Assembly (NCBI RefSeq): GCF_000381925.1
Contig: NZ_KB907307.1
Location: 2,480,001-2,544,000, forward strand
From: Nocardia sp. BMG111209
GTDB lineage: Bacteria; Actinomycetota; Actinomycetes; Mycobacteriales; Mycobacteriaceae
Reading direction: 5' to 3'
Length of the DNA: 64,000 bases
Below are positions 34,814 to 44,366 of the stretch, one piece after another. Each line of letters begins with the position of its first letter. The first letter of the stretch is position 1. The translations under genes were made by a program, and so were the position numbers. Under the pieces are notes generated by a model, which saw nothing but the letters and a program-made list of their open reading frames with translations, was not told the origin of the DNA and searched no databases.

Positions 34814-35901
34814 CGAACTGCTCCGATCATGCGCAATGTGTCGATGATGCGGCCCGTCTGCTGCTCGGGTGTCAGCGCCGGACCGGGCGCCGGATTCACC
34901 GTGACACCGGTCATGTCGATCTTCGGGCCCTGCCGGGCGAACGGAATGATCGTGTCGTCGAGCAGATCGACCAGTTTCTTCAGGTTCGACGGCGAATCCG
35001 TGTCGAGCGGATGGTCACCGAACAGCATCGGCACGATCGCACGGGCCGTGTCGTCGAGAGCTTGCAGCGCCGGCGCCACCCACGCGAAACCCGGTGCCAG
35101 CGGGCCGAGCGCGGTGAGCACGAAGACGACGCCGGACGTGGCATTGACGGAGTCGGTAGTATGCTGCACGCCCTGGGGGGTCAGCAACCGATCCAGTTCG
35201 GCGATGTTCCCGAGCACTCCGTCGTCGATCGTGGCCTGTAGCCCGCCGACCACCGCGTGAATCGAATCGGTGTGGGCGGCAAGGTCGTCGATGTCGGCGC
35301 CGAGGGTGGCCGAGATCCGCGCGGTATCGTCCGGCTGGACCGGGAACACCGAATTCGCCTGGCGCACCACCTGCTGGATATCGTTGATCGAGCCGCTGCC
35401 GACGAAGGTGGCCAGCCGGGTGAGGATGTCTTCGATCGGTGGTGACTGACTCGTCTTCGACAGCGGGATCGTGTCGTCCGGCCGCAGTTGCGGACCCGAG
35501 ACGTCGGCCGGTGAGGTCAGGGCGATGTGGACGTCGCCGAGCGGGGTCGCCTGCTCCAGTTCGGCGGTGGTGTTCGCCGGCAGGTGCGCGGTCCGGCTGA
35601 TGTCGACGTCGGCCATCACATATCCGGGACGCGCGGGTCGGTCCGCCTCGGCCGCGACGGGACCGATCAGAGTCACGCGGGTCAGGCGGCCCACCTGGAT
35701 ACCGTCGGCGAACACCTTGGCGCCCTGCGGGAGATTGAGCACGTCGGCGAACTCGATACGCAGGTGATATGTCGGGCCGCCGACTCCGGTTCCGGGCATC
35801 GGGAGGTCGTCGGGCCGGAACACGCAGCCCGCGGAGCCCGTAACGATCACGGCGGCAACCACTGTCGCGCAGGCCGAACGCCGGAGCATGCGTGTCCTCA
35901 T
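34810..35901 (-). CDS. mceE: Mce family lipoprotein, MceE (LprK-like) position
   Basis: 363 residues. The signal peptide ends in a lipobox (VTGSAGC), as expected for MceE, the lipoprotein member of Mce sets. The MlaD-type domain (LNLPQGAKVFADGIQVGRLT) is followed by helical segments. The stop overlaps mceF and the start overlaps mceD (ATGA), so the subunits are translationally coupled. Confidence 0.9.
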   Translation of the reverse strand: MRTRMLRRSACATVVAAVIVTGSAGCVFRPDDLPMPGTGVGGPTYHLRIEFADVLNLPQGAKVFADGIQVGRLTRVTLIGPVAAEADRPARPGYVMADVDISRTAHLPANTTAELEQATPLGDVHIALTSPADVSGPQLRPDDTIPLSKTSQSPPIEDILTRLATFVGSGSINDIQQVVRQANSVFPVQPDDTARISATLGADIDDLAAHTDSIHAVVGGLQATIDDGVLGNIAELDRLLTPQGVQHTTDSVNATSGVVFVLTALGPLAPGFAWVAPALQALDDTARAIVPMLFGDHPLDTDSPSNLKKLVDLLDDTIIPFARQGPKIDMTGVTVNPAPGPALTPEQQTGRIIDTLRMIGAVR

Positions 35902-37004
35902 TTCGCACTCACCGCCGCGAGCAGTGCGGATACCGCGGGGATGGTGACCGCCCCGGCCTCCGATACCTGACACCCGTGCGCGGTGAGCACCTGGACGGCG
36001 GCACAGACGCGAGCCGTATCCTCCTGCGGTAGAGCAAGTTTCGGTGGGGCGTACCCGATTGTGAATTTCCCGGTGCCCGGATCCGGCATTGCCGCGAAGC
36101 TTGTGACGACGGCGGGGGTCATCCGGAGAATGTCCGGTAGCGTGCCGACTCCATCGGCGATCTGTTGCGGTGACTGCCGGACAGACTCCAGCGACCGCAG
36201 TGCGGGAGAACCCGACATCACGATGAAGTCGTTGAACTGGGGAAGCGTATTGCGCAGTGCATCGAGCAGTACCAGGATCGGCGGCATGGCCAGGTTGTTC
36301 ATATCGGCGAATGCCTGAGTCAGCCCGGTGGCCGTCGCCCGGATATTCGGCCAGAGGGTATGCGCGCGCTGCGCGAGTGCGGACAGGTTGTCGAGCAGTT
36401 CGCCGATATGCCCGATGGCGGCGTCGGGTGCGGCCAGCGCTCGGCCGAGCTCACGGATGACCGTGTTCAGCTGGTCGCCCATCCCGGTGGTGGCGTTGTC
36501 GAGCGCGGCGAGACCGTTGCCGATGGAATCCCGCCTCGCGGGATCGGTGCCCGGCCCGAGCGCGTCGGCGAGTTTGCTCAGCGCGTCGAAGGTCTGGGTG
36601 AGGCTCTTCGGGGTCACGGTTCTGGTGATGCACTGTCCGGGATTCCAGCGCGGCCCACCGATGGGTTCGTCACCGACGAGCGCCAGATTGCGGTCGGCGA
36701 TGAGAGTGTCGCTGATGGTGACGGCCCCCACATCGGTGGGCAGCGGACGATCCGCCGGGACGGTGAACCGGACCCGCGCGACGGGCCCGGCGGCCGAGAT
36801 ATCGGTGACCCGGCCGACCGCGACGCCCATGATCGTGACGGCACTGCCCCGGTACAGGCCGACACTGTCCGGCATGTCGGCGCAGTAGCCACGCATCTCC
36901 GGATGCGGCCGCGACAGCACCAGGCCCAGCGCGGCGGCCGCGACGAGGACCACGATCACCACGGCCGACAGCACCGCACGTGAACCGAGAATCTTGGCGA
37001 ACAT
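35898..37004 (-). CDS. mceD: Mce family protein, MceD position
   Basis: 368 residues from ATG 37004, which overlaps the mceC stop by one base (TGATG). N-terminal anchor (VLSAVVIVVLVAAAALGLVL), MlaD domain (YRGSAVTIMGVAVGRVTDI), then a helical barrel-forming region. The cysteine in MRGYCADMPD shortly after the anchor is a feature often found in MceD. Length is shorter than typical MceD proteins. Confidence 0.88.
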   Translation of the reverse strand: MFAKILGSRAVLSAVVIVVLVAAAALGLVLSRPHPEMRGYCADMPDSVGLYRGSAVTIMGVAVGRVTDISAAGPVARVRFTVPADRPLPTDVGAVTISDTLIADRNLALVGDEPIGGPRWNPGQCITRTVTPKSLTQTFDALSKLADALGPGTDPARRDSIGNGLAALDNATTGMGDQLNTVIRELGRALAAPDAAIGHIGELLDNLSALAQRAHTLWPNIRATATGLTQAFADMNNLAMPPILVLLDALRNTLPQFNDFIVMSGSPALRSLESVRQSPQQIADGVGTLPDILRMTPAVVTSFAAMPDPGTGKFTIGYAPPKLALPQEDTARVCAAVQVLTAHGCQVSEAGAVTIPAVSALLAAVSAK

Positions 37005-38038
37005 CAGCAGGAACCTCCGGGTATCGGCACACAGAGGTTCGGCGCCTGGATCGTCGTCGCCGACCGGTCGACAGTGACACCGTTCGCGGATATGAAGGGC
37101 AGCAACCGTTGCTCCAGGATTCGGATCGAGTCCAGCATCGTTCCCAGGCGACCGGCCAGATCCTGCAGATCGGGAATCGTGCCCGCGAGTCCCTGAGCGC
37201 GGTCCCGTAGCGAGGCGTCCCAGGCACGGCCCAGCGGCGCGAAGTCGTGCAGAACCGTGGCCAGATCCCACAGGGACCGCTCCAGCTGTACCTTGTCGGT
37301 TTCCACGATGTTCTCGAGCGTGCCGAGCTTCGTGATCAACCGGCCCAGCACCTGCGAGTTCGCTTGCAGCGCCGACAGATATTCGTCGGAGAACGCCAGC
37401 GTGCGGGAGACGTCGGCATTCTGCTTGTTCAGGATGTCGACGATCCCGTCCGCCGCATGCACGGCCGAACGCAGTGCGTCCGGGCTCTGCTGGGCAGCAC
37501 CGGCCAGTGCCCCGAGGCTCCGGCGGAGCCCGGCCGCGTCGATCTGCTGGATCGGCTGCACCGCATCGCGGAACGCCTGGGCCAGGTTGTACGGCAGGAC
37601 GACCCGCGGTAGCGGAATCACCGTGGCTCCCAGCGGGTTCGTCCCGGCCGGTTCCGCCGCGAGGTAATACCCGCCCACCACGGTCAGCATGCGAATCGCG
37701 AGCGAGGTCTCGTCACCGAGGAAAACGCTGTTGTCGACGGTGAAACGCATCCGGACCCGATCGCGCAGCAACGTCAGCGACGTCACCTTGCCCACCGGGA
37801 TGCCCGCGATGCGGACGTCGTCGCCGGTCCGGATGCTGCCGGCCTGTGCCAGGTCCGCCGAGTACTCTCGCCTGCCGCTGTTCCCGGCGAGGTAGACGAC
37901 CCCGATCATGATGACCAGCAACACCGTCGCGCCGATTCCGGCGATACCCCACCGGAGATCGGACGAGTGCGTATCGGCGGTGCCGGCCACCGGGCCGCGG
38001 GACATCCGGCTGCGCAGCCGGGCGATTACCGATGGCAT
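37004..38038 (-). CDS. mceC: Mce family protein, MceC position
   Basis: 344 residues: cytoplasmic N-terminus, helix (GIAGIGATVLLVIMIGVVYL), MlaD domain (IRTGDDVRIAGIPVGKVTSL) and a long coiled helical part, ending in NLCVPIPGGSC with two cysteines, a common MceC ending. Its start overlaps the end of the frameshifted mceB by 13 bp. Confidence 0.9.
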   Translation of the reverse strand: MPSVIARLRSRMSRGPVAGTADTHSSDLRWGIAGIGATVLLVIMIGVVYLAGNSGRREYSADLAQAGSIRTGDDVRIAGIPVGKVTSLTLLRDRVRMRFTVDNSVFLGDETSLAIRMLTVVGGYYLAAEPAGTNPLGATVIPLPRVVLPYNLAQAFRDAVQPIQQIDAAGLRRSLGALAGAAQQSPDALRSAVHAADGIVDILNKQNADVSRTLAFSDEYLSALQANSQVLGRLITKLGTLENIVETDKVQLERSLWDLATVLHDFAPLGRAWDASLRDRAQGLAGTIPDLQDLAGRLGTMLDSIRILEQRLLPFISANGVTVDRSATTIQAPNLCVPIPGGSC

Positions 38039-39029
38039 ACCGTGATCCTCTGTCCGTCGAGCAGTATTCGGAGCGGGTCCGGTGCGGCGGCGACTCCGTG
38101 GGTACAGGTCATTGCGGCGTCCGGACCGGTCGGGGGCAACGCCGCGGTGATCGACTGGATCAGCCCCGGCAGCCGTGCGAACACCTCCTGGGCCTCGTGC
38201 GGATCGGGCAGCGCGCGCTGCAGCGCCGCGTCCAGATCCTTGTTGGGTTCACCGGTGAGACCCAGCACGGTCAGCAGATTCCGCACCGGCTGCAGTACCG
38301 GCGGGATCCCCACCGCAAAATCGACCAGGCCCGGTACCTTGTCGGTGATGGCGGTGAACAGCTGGGTCAGATTGGTCAGCAGCGCGATCGCGTCGCCCGA
38401 TTTGCCACCCATGTGCTGCGACACCTCGGACAGGTTCGCGATCAGGGTGGACAGCACCGCCTGCCGGTCCGAGGCGTACCGGCTGAGGGTCTCGATCGAC
38501 GACAGCGCCGGACCGAGCCCGGTTCCGTCACCCTGGATCACCGCCAGCAGGTTGGCGGCGAACCGGTTGATATCGCCGGGTGACAGTTCGGCCAGCACCG
38601 GCTGCAGCCCTTTGAACAGGGTCGTGATGTCGAAGGCCGGGACGTCTGCGCGGTCGGGTACCCGACGCTCGGATCATGGCGGCGGTCCGGCCGTTCGGCC
38701 TGCTCGATCTCCAGATAGCGGGATCCGGTCAGGTTCTGGTACTTCACCGCCAGTGTGCTGTTGTCGAACAACGGGTGCGTGCGCATGACGGTGAATCGCA
38801 CCCGCGCCAGCGGGCCCGCCAGCCCGAGCGAGTCGACCTTGCCGACCTGGACACCGTACAGGCGCACCTCGTCACCGACCCGCAGCCCGTTCGCATCGGT
38901 GAACATCGCGGTGTACGAGTCGGTGGCCCCGGCGACCGGCCGTTCGATCACCTGGAGGACGCCGATCAGCGCCAGCGCCATCACCACCACGGTGATCGAC
39001 ACCCGGATCGCGAGGGCACGGACCGACAT
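38026..39029 (-). pseudogene. mceB: Mce family protein, MceB position, frameshifted
   Basis: The first frame (from ATG 39029) encodes the membrane anchor and MlaD domain (ANGLRVGDEVRLYGVQVGKV ... NLTGSRYLEIEQAE) but then runs into Arg/Pro/Ser-rich nonsense and stops at 38538. From about 38660 the expected continuation (VPDRADVPAFDITTLFKGLQ, VLAELSPGDINRFAANLL) is in a different frame and proceeds to 38026. A single missing base near 38650-38680, within a run of short G/C tracts, explains it. Either the gene is disrupted or the assembly has an indel. Total span (334.7 codons) fits a normal MceB. Confidence 0.85.
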
Positions 39030-40078
39030 CAGTGGCCTCCCGGGGCGAGCAGCGCCGACAGCGGCGCGGCGACTGCGGGCATCGTTCCCAGGTCGACCTC
39101 GACATCGGTGTTCAGCACGGGTCCGTCGGGTGAGTCGTGGAACGACGCACGCAGCCGGTCGAGCAGCTCCGACAATTGCGGCCCGGAACCACCGGCGCCG
39201 AGTGACGCGGTCAGCGAATCGAGCAGCTGCGTGACGATCGGCACGAACCCGCCGGCGTACTGCTGCCCCGTGCCGCTGAGATGGATCACCGCAGGCAGCA
39301 ATTGGTACTGGATACCGTGGAAGTAGTCGTTGTAGTGCGTGAGATGCTCTGGGGCGGAGAAATATTCGTTCGTGTACGCCGCGTAGATCACCCGCAGACC
39401 GCCGTCGAGCATCGGCGGCAGTCCGGCCAGCACCGATCCGTACCGAGCGAACAGTACCGACGGCGGCAGTTGCTGGGTCTCGGTGAACGCCCGCGCGGTG
39501 GTCCCGATCGCCTGGAACAACGGTGTGAACGCGGTGAAATCGCGGGAGGCGTCACCGAGCAGCGCCGAGAGTCGGGGCGTGAGCACCTCGCCGGTGAGAC
39601 TGCCCGTCGATTGCAGCAGCGTCGACAGTGTGGCATCCGCGACCCGGCCGGCCGCGCTGCCGGTCAGATCCACCGTCGAGCCGTCATCGAGGATGTTCCC
39701 GCCGCTACCCGGGTGCAGCTGTAAAGCACTGATCCCGAACAGGTTTCCCGGAGCGTAGTCGACGCTCATGCCGTCGGTCAGGCCGAAAAGCTGAGAATGC
39801 TGGAGGCTCAGGGTGATTCGCTGCCGACCCAGCCCCATTGAGCTCAGCGCGGTCACCGAACCGACGCGCACACCGTCGAAACGGACATCGGTGCCTGTGC
39901 CGATCCCTTCACCCACGTGCTCTGTCAGCAGCGCGACGCGAATCTCGCCGGTCGGCCGGTCGGCCGGCACAATGCGCCACACCACGGCGACGAGTACGAC
40001 GAGCAGAACAGCTCCCGTACCGAGCATCCGGGCGTGACGCTGCCCGATCCCGGTTCCCGGCATGGTGTAGACAGGCAT
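39029..40078 (-). CDS. mceA: Mce family protein, MceA position
   Basis: 349 residues. Membrane anchor (MLGTGAVLLVVLVAVVW), MlaD domain (GTGTDVRFDGVRVGSVTALS) and C-terminal helical region. First gene of the minus-strand mce operon; its stop overlaps the mceB ATG by one base. Mce proteins form a hexameric shuttle between the outer mycomembrane and the YrbE permease. Importing the hydrophobic substrate of the adjacent catabolic island is the natural hypothesis. Confidence 0.9.
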   Translation of the reverse strand: MPVYTMPGTGIGQRHARMLGTGAVLLVVLVAVVWRIVPADRPTGEIRVALLTEHVGEGIGTGTDVRFDGVRVGSVTALSSMGLGRQRITLSLQHSQLFGLTDGMSVDYAPGNLFGISALQLHPGSGGNILDDGSTVDLTGSAAGRVADATLSTLLQSTGSLTGEVLTPRLSALLGDASRDFTAFTPLFQAIGTTARAFTETQQLPPSVLFARYGSVLAGLPPMLDGGLRVIYAAYTNEYFSAPEHLTHYNDYFHGIQYQLLPAVIHLSGTGQQYAGGFVPIVTQLLDSLTASLGAGGSGPQLSELLDRLRASFHDSPDGPVLNTDVEVDLGTMPAVAAPLSALLAPGGH

Positions 40079-40435
40079 GCGTCAGCAGCCCGCACGGGCC
40101 GAGGGCGAGTCCGGTCGAACCCCACCGTCGAGTCTGTTCGGGGACCCGGTCCGGGCTGCCGGGCAAGGACGCGGGGTCGCCCCCGGGTAACGGATCGGCG
40201 CTGAATCCATGTATGCCCCTGTACATCCCGAATCGATCAGGTCAATGCGACGGCGAGCGAGTACTCGGTGCTCGCGCACCGACCGCAGCCACTATAGTAT
40301 CCTATATAGTAAGCACAACCGCATGGCTCACAGAAATGCTCTCAGCGCCCGGGTGCGCCGCATCGTGGCTACGGGGCTCCTTCGAGAACGGGTCCGCCCG
40401 CCGACCCGGGTGACAGTCGCGAACAAGGAGGTTCC
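40079..40435. promoter_or_regulatory. Divergent mceA / yrbE promoter region with AT-rich palindrome
   Basis: 357 bp without a credible gene. ACTATAGTATCCTATATAGT at 40291-40310 is an AT-rich inverted repeat (ACTATA...TATAGT) in a GC-rich setting, well placed to regulate both directions. It does not fit the shared 15-bp motif well. A strong ribosome site (AAGGAGG, 40425-40431) serves yrbE on the right. Confidence 0.5.
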
Positions 40436-41290
40436 GTGTCGGTCTCCCCGGCCTTGTCGCCGCCGGAGAAGGCGCCTCGCAACCGAGACATTCTGCGTGG
40501 CAACTTCTCGGCCACAGTGCTGTCGAGCGTGGCGACCTTGGGTCGCGCACTCCGGATGGGCGCGACCGCGGCCCGGATCGGAGTGACCGATGCGGTGCGG
40601 TGGCGGTTCCAGATTCACGAAACGCTCACGCAGGCATGGTTTCTGATCAAGGTGACAGCATTTCCCAGCCTGTTGATGGCGATCCCGTTCGGCGTGATCG
40701 TCTCCGCTCAGGTCGGCAACATCGTCTCCCAGTTGGGCGCGGATTCCATGATCGGCGCTGCCGGTGGGCTGGGGGTGATCAAACAGGGCGCTCCGATGGC
40801 GACCGCGCTCATGCTCGGCGGGGCCGGCGCAGCGGCGATCGCCGCGGACCTGGGCGCGCGCACCATCCGCGAGGAGGTCGACGCGCTGCGCGTGATGGGA
40901 ATCGATCCGGTACAACGCCTGGTCGTCCCCCGGATCACCGCGATGATGATCGTGGCGCCGCTGCTGAACATCCTGATCGTGGTCGTCGGCATCTCGGCCG
41001 GCTTCCTGGTATCCGTTGTCGCGTTGAATGTCACTCCTGGTAGTTACTGGGATTCGTTCGGGGCGTTCACTCAGACCGTCGACATCTGGGTGTCACTGGC
41101 GAAGGCGACCCTGTTCGGATTCGTCGTGGTCGTCATCGCCTGCCAGCGCGGCCTCGAGGCCCGCGGCGGCCCTCGCGGTGTCGCGGACGGGGTGAACGCG
41201 GCGGTCGTCCTGTCCATCGCCGTCGTCACGGTGCTGAACACGGTCGTCACTCAGGTGGTCACGATGTTCTTCCCGATTCGGATGGCATGA
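40436..41290 (+). CDS. YrbE/MlaE family ABC permease (YrbEA position)
   Basis: 284 residues. The MlaE domain begins at about residue 60 with several membrane helices, and the conserved ATALMLGGAGAAAIAADLGA and EEVDALRVMGIDPVQRLVVP segments are clear; the latter is the coupling region for the ATPase. GTG start with AAGGAGG. Forms the inner-membrane permease pair with the next gene and works with the Mce proteins encoded divergently; the ATPase (MceG-like) is not in the window. Confidence 0.92.
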   Translation: MSVSPALSPPEKAPRNRDILRGNFSATVLSSVATLGRALRMGATAARIGVTDAVRWRFQIHETLTQAWFLIKVTAFPSLLMAIPFGVIVSAQVGNIVSQLGADSMIGAAGGLGVIKQGAPMATALMLGGAGAAAIAADLGARTIREEVDALRVMGIDPVQRLVVPRITAMMIVAPLLNILIVVVGISAGFLVSVVALNVTPGSYWDSFGAFTQTVDIWVSLAKATLFGFVVVVIACQRGLEARGGPRGVADGVNAAVVLSIAVVTVLNTVVTQVVTMFFPIRMA

Positions 41291-42153
41291 TGGCCGCCAC
41301 GAGTTACCGACCCCCGGGTCTGCGCCGGCCGGCTCGCTTGTTCGGCCGGTGGAGTCTGTGGCAGCCGATCGAATCCATCGGGTTCGTGCTCGGATTCGTC
41401 TGGCAGGTCGTCACGTCGGTGCCTTATACCCTGGTGCACTACCGCCGCCAGACCGTATCGATCATCAGCGATATGACCTGGGGACGTGGCTCGGTCATCG
41501 TCGGCGGCGGCGTCGTGCCGCTGATGCTGCTCATGGGCGCGGCCATGGGCGCCTCCATCGGCATCGAGGCCTACAGCGCGCTGAACCTGCTGTCCCTCGG
41601 CCAGCTCAGCGGTCTGCTGTCCGCCTTCGGCGTCACCCGCGAACTCGCACCCATTGCGGCAGGAGTCGGTTTCGCCGCACAAGCCGGCTGCCGCATGACC
41701 GCCGAAATCGGGTCCATGCGGATCTCGGAGGAGATCGACGCCCTCGAATCACTGGGGATACGGTCGGTGCCGTTCGTTGTCACCACCCGCGTCATCGCCG
41801 GAATCGTGACCGTCGCACCCGCCTTCGTGGTCGCACTGATCCTCAGCTATGTCTCCTGTGAACTGGTCGTCACCACGGTCCACCAAACGCCCTCGGGAAC
41901 CTACGATCACTACTTCGATCAATTCGTCCTCGGCAGAGATATCATCGCCGCCACGGTCAAGGTGACGGTCTTCGCCGTCGGTATCGTCCTCATCCACTGC
42001 TACCAGGGATTTTTCGTCACGGGCGGACCCGAGGGCGTGGGCACCGGCTCGGGGCGCGCAGTCCGCGCCAGCCTCGTCACCATCATCGTCCTCGACATGG
42101 TGAGCACTATCGTCCTCTGGGGTTTCCGATCACCGATCACGTTCACCGGTTGA
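41287..42153 (+). CDS. YrbE/MlaE family ABC permease (YrbEB position)
   Basis: 288 residues, second MlaE permease. SFGV/GVTRELAPIAAGVGFAAQAG and EEIDALESLGIRSVPFVVTT match the conserved core. ATG overlaps the upstream stop (ATGA). Its 3' end overlaps the convergent MerR-like gene by 24 bp. Confidence 0.92.
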   Translation: MMAATSYRPPGLRRPARLFGRWSLWQPIESIGFVLGFVWQVVTSVPYTLVHYRRQTVSIISDMTWGRGSVIVGGGVVPLMLLMGAAMGASIGIEAYSALNLLSLGQLSGLLSAFGVTRELAPIAAGVGFAAQAGCRMTAEIGSMRISEEIDALESLGIRSVPFVVTTRVIAGIVTVAPAFVVALILSYVSCELVVTTVHQTPSGTYDHYFDQFVLGRDIIAATVKVTVFAVGIVLIHCYQGFFVTGGPEGVGTGSGRAVRASLVTIIVLDMVSTIVLWGFRSPITFTG

Positions 42154-42882
42154 CGCTGTTCCCGCTCCGTACCCGAGCCTTTCTCCGAACTCGATGATTT
42201 CCGCCAGCAGAGTTCCTACGCGCAGCAGAGCGAGCGCGCGTTGGGCGATGACCTCCAGCCGTGTGTCGAGCGCGGCGATCGAGTCGCTCACTTCGTTGAG
42301 GTCACGGACCGCGGTGATCGTCGTCCGGACCTCCGGGATGCGGTAACCACCGGCGCGGAGGGCTACGGTGATGCGTGCCTCCCGGATGGCGGTGAGGGTG
42401 TAGCGCCGTGCTGTTCCCCCGCGCGTGGCAACCCGCTCGGGCGCCACAAGGCCGACCTTCTCCCAGTAGCGGAGCGTGGACGCCCGGACTCCGAGGGCGT
42501 GGGACAGCTCCGTGATGGTCATCGAGTCCGCTTCGACAGGCTTCGCCTCGGTGGTTGCCTCGGCTCGAATCGACTCCAGCGCACAGCGTGCTGCGAGTGC
42601 CTGCTGCCGCTCGCCGTTGAGCTCGGCATGGAACCCGCAGATCAGCGCCGCCGCCTCGTCGCGCGGCAGGAGGCGAATCTCGCGCATTGCCCGTCGCGCC
42701 GCGACCGGCCCCACGGCCTGAGCGAGGTGGCGGTACGCGCGAAGGGCGTGGACGTGCGCTGTCGAGAACCGCCGGTACCCGTTGCGGGACCGGGCCGCAG
42801 CGGGGATCACGCCCAGAGCCTCGAGATCACGCACCTGTTGGGCGGAGTAATTCGCCGCTGCCGCAACGGCCGCGGTGTTCAT
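42130..42882 (-). CDS. Regulator with two MerR-type DNA-binding domains
   Basis: 250 residues. Residues about 5-60 form one MerR winged helix (YSAQQVRDLEALGVIP, SRNGYRRFSTAHVHALRAY). Residues about 120-185 form a second (MTITELSHALGVRASTLRYW, RRYTLTAIREARITVALRAG), then a short C-terminal helix. MerR proteins normally have one such domain, so this is a tandem form that might bind DNA as a monomer or bridge two sites. ATG 42882 chosen as the last start before the first HTH. It is divergent from the DUF6194-like gene with a 68-bp gap, and may regulate it. No effector domain is seen. Confidence 0.85.
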   Translation of the reverse strand: MNTAAVAAAANYSAQQVRDLEALGVIPAAARSRNGYRRFSTAHVHALRAYRHLAQAVGPVAARRAMREIRLLPRDEAAALICGFHAELNGERQQALAARCALESIRAEATTEAKPVEADSMTITELSHALGVRASTLRYWEKVGLVAPERVATRGGTARRYTLTAIREARITVALRAGGYRIPEVRTTITAVRDLNEVSDSIAALDTRLEVIAQRALALLRVGTLLAEIIEFGERLGYGAGTASTGERDR

Positions 42883-42950
42883 GCGTGGCCGTTTTCGTTC
42901 ACTCGGGTCAACCAAACCCTCCACAAGCACTTCAACGACACACTCGAACC

Positions 42951-43523
42951 ATGAGTATGGACCAACTTCTCGAAACGATCCGAGCGTTCGACGGGGTACT
43001 CGAACTTGCCCCCGGCCGGGGCAGCGCCTTCCCGGAAATCGCTTGGGGCGATCACTTCTTCTACTACGCGCCCGACGGCCGAGTGCCACAGCGCGAGCAG
43101 CCCTACGCCACGATCGTTACGAAGAACTACCCCGACGATGCTTCATGCGACCTCGACCATCCCGATCGATGGCGACTGAACATCCACGTCGGCACGAACG
43201 CATTCGTCGAACTCACAGCTGAGGACCCCCGAGCCGAGCCGACACCCCGCGACTACGCCGCCACCGATGTAGTCCTTCCGCACCCGGTCTATCGCAGGCC
43301 AGGCTGGGTGTCGATCATCAACCCGGGCACGAACACACACATGCTGGCAACCCGCCTCCTTCGTCAAGCACACGAGGACGCCGAGCGCCGAGCAACTCGA
43401 GCCCGACGGCCTCGTGCGGCCGGCCCGTCACCGGATGCCCCGCCGGATGCCCTCCCGAAGCACCTCAACGACTCGAATCCGACAGTTACGGGAATCGGAG
43501 GTCTTCCCGATTCCCGCCGATGA
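42951..43523 (+). CDS. DUF6194-like protein
   Basis: 190 residues. The core (FPEIAWGDHFFYYAPDG, PYATIVTKNYPDD, INPGTNTHMLATRLLRQAHE) matches what I recall of DUF6194, a small actinobacterial family resembling MmcQ/YjbR-like folds, of unknown function. The C-terminal 45 residues are low-complexity (Arg/Pro/Ala) and may be unstructured. It has a weak ribosome site. Divergent from the double-MerR regulator. Confidence 0.75.
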   Translation: MSMDQLLETIRAFDGVLELAPGRGSAFPEIAWGDHFFYYAPDGRVPQREQPYATIVTKNYPDDASCDLDHPDRWRLNIHVGTNAFVELTAEDPRAEPTPRDYAATDVVLPHPVYRRPGWVSIINPGTNTHMLATRLLRQAHEDAERRATRARRPRAAGPSPDAPPDALPKHLNDSNPTVTGIGGLPDSRR

Positions 43524-43643
43524 CCGGATTCACCGATCAGCGATGTCGCGATTCGGAGCCGACCCTTTCGACCTGCGGTGCTGTGCGTTGCCGCACGGAC
43601 GTGGCGACTTGGTTTGTCTCAGTGAGCCTTTCATTTCCTGTCG

Positions 43644-44366
43644 CTAGCCGCGCCGGTCCCAAGCCTGCGGGCTTCGGTAGTGGTTGCGATGCCCCGCTTG
43701 GAGCACCGCGCACAGCTTGTCGAATTGCTCCACGTCGTTCGGAAGACGTGCCAGTAAGCGCAGAGCCGATTCCGGCTCGATGTCTCCGTAGACGTCGTGG
43801 TAGCTGCTGAGCAGCCCTTGGAACACGGCGCCCCGCAGCTCGGGCACCTCGACCACTGCCCGGTAGACGGGTTCCTTCATCATCCAGGGCACCGGCCCCG
43901 AGATCTCGAGCACCCGCCGGGCCCGCCGAAGCAGCGCCTCGTCCCCGCTCCGCAGTCTCCCGGCATCGTTCCCGAGCACCTGGGCGAACGCCGTCTCGAC
44001 CGTGGCGTGGTTCTCGAACCAGTCGACCCACAACGAATAGGTGATCGTCTCGGCGGCCGCCGGCGCCTCGAGCCGCGACCGATACTCCCGCCAGAGCACC
44101 TCGTGGACGCGGGGGTCGTCGGTGTCGGCCATCAGGAAGCGGATCTCGCACGTGACCCAATATTCGCCGAGCAGGTCCAGCAGCCCGAAGCCCAACCGCA
44201 CCCGGCCGGACTCATCGAGGTCCGGATCCGCCAGAGCCACCGAGGCCCACTGGTGAGCCACGTCGTTGGCCGACAGAAGTTCACCTTCGGCGAGCCAGGC
44301 TCCATCGCCGGCCCGGGTGACACCCTCTGCGGCAAGCCAGCGCCGCGCCTCTTCCTTGGCGATCAT
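43644..44366 (-). CDS. Protein of unknown function
   Basis: 240 residues, mostly helical, acidic, Trp-rich (SLWVDWFENH, VPWMMKEPVY), no signal peptide or membrane segment. The N-terminal EEARRWLAAEG could be a small helical motif. I do not recognise the family. Codon usage is normal for the window, supporting a real gene. It lies between DUF6194 and the CGNR regulator. Confidence 0.65.
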   Translation of the reverse strand: MIAKEEARRWLAAEGVTRAGDGAWLAEGELLSANDVAHQWASVALADPDLDESGRVRLGFGLLDLLGEYWVTCEIRFLMADTDDPRVHEVLWREYRSRLEAPAAAETITYSLWVDWFENHATVETAFAQVLGNDAGRLRSGDEALLRRARRVLEISGPVPWMMKEPVYRAVVEVPELRGAVFQGLLSSYHDVYGDIEPESALRLLARLPNDVEQFDKLCAVLQAGHRNHYRSPQAWDRRG

